From QQUD01 sp039029915 (GTDB lineage: Bacteria; Chloroflexota; Anaerolineae; Promineifilales; Promineifilaceae), in NCBI GenBank assembly GCA_039029915.1, contig JBCCFD010000446.1, positions 1 to 6,540 of the forward strand: a stretch of DNA of 6,540 nt. Direction: 5' to 3'. Of this stretch, positions 4,934 to 6,540 are shown piece by piece (position 1 is the stretch's first letter; each line of letters begins with the position of its first letter). Below the pieces are notes generated by a model. The model did no database searches. It was not told the origin of the DNA and was given only the letters and a program-made list of their open reading frames with translations. The translations under genes and the position numbers were made by a program.

Positions 4934-6121
4934 ATGGATTTTTTCAAAAAGAATATTTTACTTGCTTTGTTTGTGTTTTTGCTTTCAGCTTGTGGCCCGG
5001 TTGTGACGCCGGATTCTGCCAAGGTTACACAGGTGGAGGGAATGAGCGAGCCTCTAATAGAACCTGAACTCGAACGGGAAACGGCCGTTCCCTCTCCAAC
5101 ACCTACCGTTCAAGCGACCCCGCCTATGGTCATTCAAGAAGAAGAAATAGATAAAAAGGCTGAGATTCTAAGATTTTTAGAGGACACGGCAGCCGCTGAT
5201 CGGGTGATTGCGGGGCAAAACGTGGGGATGGCAAGCGGTGACGGCACCGATTTTGTGCTGGATATCGGGCAGTTCAATGGCTTATCCCGTAAACCGGGCG
5301 TCTTTGCGGTGGACTTAGGCTGGTTTACTGATTTTTCGACAGAGGAAATAAATCCGACTTTGATTGATGAGATTGAGGCCGCTTGGCAGGCGGGTAGTTT
5401 GGTCACGATCAGTATGCATATGGCCCATCCCGTCAATTTTGGCGGTGAGGATGAGCAGGGCGTGCCGTTTGTCTATTCGGATGTGGTGACGGACGGCACG
5501 GCCGTTAATCAAAACTTCCTCACCATGATGCGCAATGCGGCTGACTATTTGCAGCTTTTGGAGGCTCGGGGCGTTGTGGTGCTGATACGGCCGTTTCATG
5601 AAATGAACGGGGGCTGGTTTTGGTGGGGACACAGCAATAATTGGCCGACGCCCGAGGAGTTTGGGCGGCTGTGGGAATATGTACACTACTATTTTGAAAC
5701 CGACCGTGGCTTAGACAATTTAATTTGGGTCTATTCCCCCAATATGCAGTTTGATGACTCGCTGAAACCAACTAGCTACTACTATCCCGGTGATGCGTAC
5801 GTTGATATGGTGTGCATGGATTACTATTTTGATGATTTAAGCGCCATGAATTCAAATAGCAGTTGGGACGATCTGATCGCTTTGGGAAAACCGCTTTGCT
5901 TAGGGGAGATTGGGCCGAATTTAGGGGGAGAGCTAGACGGCCGTTATGATACGCTTAACTTTCTTGATTTGGTCGAGTATGACGTGAGCTATTTTGTAGC
6001 CTGGAATAGCTGGCCCTCTGGTCTGGTCAGCATTCGTGACGCGCAAAACGGGGATCAAATGTTAGCCAGCGACCGCATCGTGACGCAAGATGAAATGACG
6101 ATTTTTACAGTTGGCGAATAG
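4934..6121 (+). CDS. GH26-family beta-mannanase, lipoprotein
   Basis: This 395-residue secreted glycoside hydrolase should cut beta-1,4-linked mannans outside the cell. A lipoprotein signal comes first: MDFFKK, a hydrophobic core, then the lipobox L17-S-A-C20, so the mature protein would be lipid-anchored at C20. Residues 21 to about 75 are a Pro/Thr/Glu-rich linker (PSPTPTVQATPP). The GH26 domain follows. IRPFHEMNGGWFWWG carries the acid/base E223, and PLCLGEIGP carries the nucleophile E325. Their spacing of 102 residues is close to the 108 in Cellvibrio japonicus Man26A (E212/E320). HMAHP, YYPGDAYVDMVCMDYY and AWNSW are further GH26-like segments. There is no carbohydrate-binding module. 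The ATG at 4934 has GGAGAAG (4917-4923) upstream. The gene stands alone after a divergent intergenic region with hairpins. The frame continues open after the TAG for 53 codons. Confidence 0.92.
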   Translation: MDFFKKNILLALFVFLLSACGPVVTPDSAKVTQVEGMSEPLIEPELERETAVPSPTPTVQATPPMVIQEEEIDKKAEILRFLEDTAAADRVIAGQNVGMASGDGTDFVLDIGQFNGLSRKPGVFAVDLGWFTDFSTEEINPTLIDEIEAAWQAGSLVTISMHMAHPVNFGGEDEQGVPFVYSDVVTDGTAVNQNFLTMMRNAADYLQLLEARGVVVLIRPFHEMNGGWFWWGHSNNWPTPEEFGRLWEYVHYYFETDRGLDNLIWVYSPNMQFDDSLKPTSYYYPGDAYVDMVCMDYYFDDLSAMNSNSSWDDLIALGKPLCLGEIGPNLGGELDGRYDTLNFLDLVEYDVSYFVAWNSWPSGLVSIRDAQNGDQMLASDRIVTQDEMTIFTVGE

Positions 6122-6283
6122 CAAGAAGGTTTTATCAATATTTCTCCTGCTGATGAAAAAGTGATGAACATTGATTCGAGAATAGTTCACACCACCCATT
6201 TATTTCAGCATCCTTTTAAAGTTATGACCAAGCCCAACGGGCGCCTATACGGTAGCCTTGTGATTCATCACTTGGCGGTATAA
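6122..6283 (+). other. Open in-frame extension after the GH26 TAG stop; no recognised gene
   Basis: In the GH26 frame, 53 sense codons follow the TAG (6119-6121) before a TAA at 6281-6283. They include an ATG at 6164 with no SD before it. The peptide (beginning QEGFINISPADEKVMN) resembles no family I know, and the GH26 domain already looks complete. Apart from a short GCCC-AAC-GGGC palindrome (6232-6242) and the hairpin repeat further on, I see nothing else between 6122 and 6364. Confidence 0.25.
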
Positions 6284-6305
6284 ACCAAACTGATTTCTAA
6301 TTAAA

Positions 6306-6355
6306 GGGAAACGAAGTTCCTGCTTAGAATAAAACGATGGCAATAGCTTCGTTTC
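6306..6355. repeat. Interspersed hairpin repeat, copy 2
   Basis: This is the second copy of the element at 4798-4848 (about 80% identity). Here the stem is perfect: GAAACGAAG (6308-6316) against CTTCGTTTC (6347-6355), enclosing 30 nt. It lies between two convergent genes, the GH26 gene and the truncated minus-strand gene, 9 nt from the latter's stop codon. Weak similarity to copy 1 continues past the stem into the last codons of that gene. On the minus strand the stem is followed by a moderately T-rich stretch, so a terminator role for the minus-strand gene is possible. Confidence 0.6.
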
Positions 6356-6364
6356 ACTTAAGCT

Positions 6365-6540
6365 TCAAAACGAATTAACCCGCGCTTCAATTCGGGCCAT
6401 AATTTCTTCACACAGCTCTTGTTTCAAGAAGGTTTTGTTACCCAGGTAGGTTCTACCCAAATTTCGGTTGCCGTTTTTGACGTAGCGGGTGAGCGTGCGG
6501 TAGAGGGAATGGGGCATGTTTTTGAGCATTTCGGGGATTA
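6365..6540 (-). CDS. C-terminus of an unrecognised protein (truncated by window edge)
   Basis: The minus strand is open from the window edge to the TGA at 6365-6367, giving the last 57 residues of a protein. The segment is basic and hydrophilic (MPHSLYRTLTRYVKNGNRNL, then GRTYLGNKTFLKQELC) and ends in a likely helix, EEIMARIEARVNSF. Third-codon choice and the absence of stops look coding. I do not recognise the family, and no motif allows a function to be proposed. It faces the GH26 gene, with the hairpin repeat between them. Confidence 0.6.
   Translation of the reverse strand, partial: IPEMLKNMPHSLYRTLTRYVKNGNRNLGRTYLGNKTFLKQELCEEIMARIEARVNSF

Larger units (their letters stand above)
300..5944 (+). 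repeat. Ten dispersed copies of the palindromic word ACGGCCGT (always ACGGCCGTT)
   Basis: Copies start at 300, 2958, 3312, 3685, 4077, 4348, 5081, 5498, 5587 and 5937. All lie inside coding regions, and all continue with T on the coding strand. The copy at 300 extends to a 14-bp palindrome (297-310). They fall in all three codon frames: Thr-Ala-Val five times, Asn/Asp-Gly-Arg three times, Arg-Pro-Leu/Phe twice. The conservation is therefore of DNA, not protein. The entry spans first to last copy; the copies are not contiguous. Confidence 0.85.

Noticed and set aside
5134..5771. Three overlapping minus-strand open frames (5134-5436, 5315-5686, 5520-5771)
   Set aside because: All are antisense to the GH26 catalytic domain and show no motifs, so they are shadows of that gene.

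Overview
The window is a 6.5-kb piece of a bacterial chromosome. It carries six complete protein genes and one truncated gene at each edge. Base composition is moderate and uneven: sampled stretches run from about 33-35% GC in the membrane-protease gene to about 57% in the next gene. The phylum cannot be fixed from this sequence. A lipoprotein with a Pro/Thr/Glu-rich 'PSPTPT' linker, a TTG start, an intergenic palindromic repeat and a DUF1304 protein would fit an environmental Chloroflexota-like (Anaerolineae-type) genome, but this is a weak inference.

Layout, left to right. (1) Bases 1-515, minus strand: N-terminus of a molybdopterin oxidoreductase with its Fe-S motif, preceded by a good SD and a sigma70-like promoter. 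(2) Bases 516-980, no gene: a 236-bp MITE-like element (587-822) with imperfect terminal inverted repeats and a perfect 8-bp flanking direct repeat, then a second, degenerate palindromic repeat (857-977) that ends at the stop of the next gene. (3) Bases 981-1484, minus strand: a GNAT acetyltransferase, with a short ankyrin-like remnant just upstream. (4) Bases 1785-2984, plus strand: an AT-rich Ste24-like M48 membrane metalloprotease whose SD lies in a perfect 9-bp inverted repeat. (5) Bases 3033-4422, plus strand: two overlapping genes, a 2H phosphoesterase-like protein and a zinc-ribbon plus P-loop kinase-like protein. (6) Bases 4400-4762, minus strand: a DUF1304 membrane protein whose 3' end overlaps the kinase gene. 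(7) Bases 4763-4933: a divergent intergenic region with several mutually exclusive hairpins. (8) Bases 4934-6121, plus strand: a lipid-anchored GH26 beta-mannanase. (9) Bases 6122-6364: intergenic, with a second copy of the roughly 50-nt hairpin repeat. (10) Bases 6365-6540, minus strand: the C-terminus of an unrecognised protein.

Most genes look like unrelated housekeeping or accessory functions. The one convincing functional pair is the overlapping 2H phosphoesterase and P-loop kinase. Together they resemble the two catalytic types used to heal 2',3'-cyclic-phosphate RNA ends, but their substrate is unknown.

The strongest unexplained signal is at DNA level. The palindrome ACGGCCGT occurs ten times, about 0.1 being expected for an 8-mer at even base composition. 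Every copy is followed by T on the coding strand, and copies fall in all three codon frames. It behaves like an iterated genome signature (HIP1-like, uptake-sequence-like or Chi-like) rather than a protein motif.
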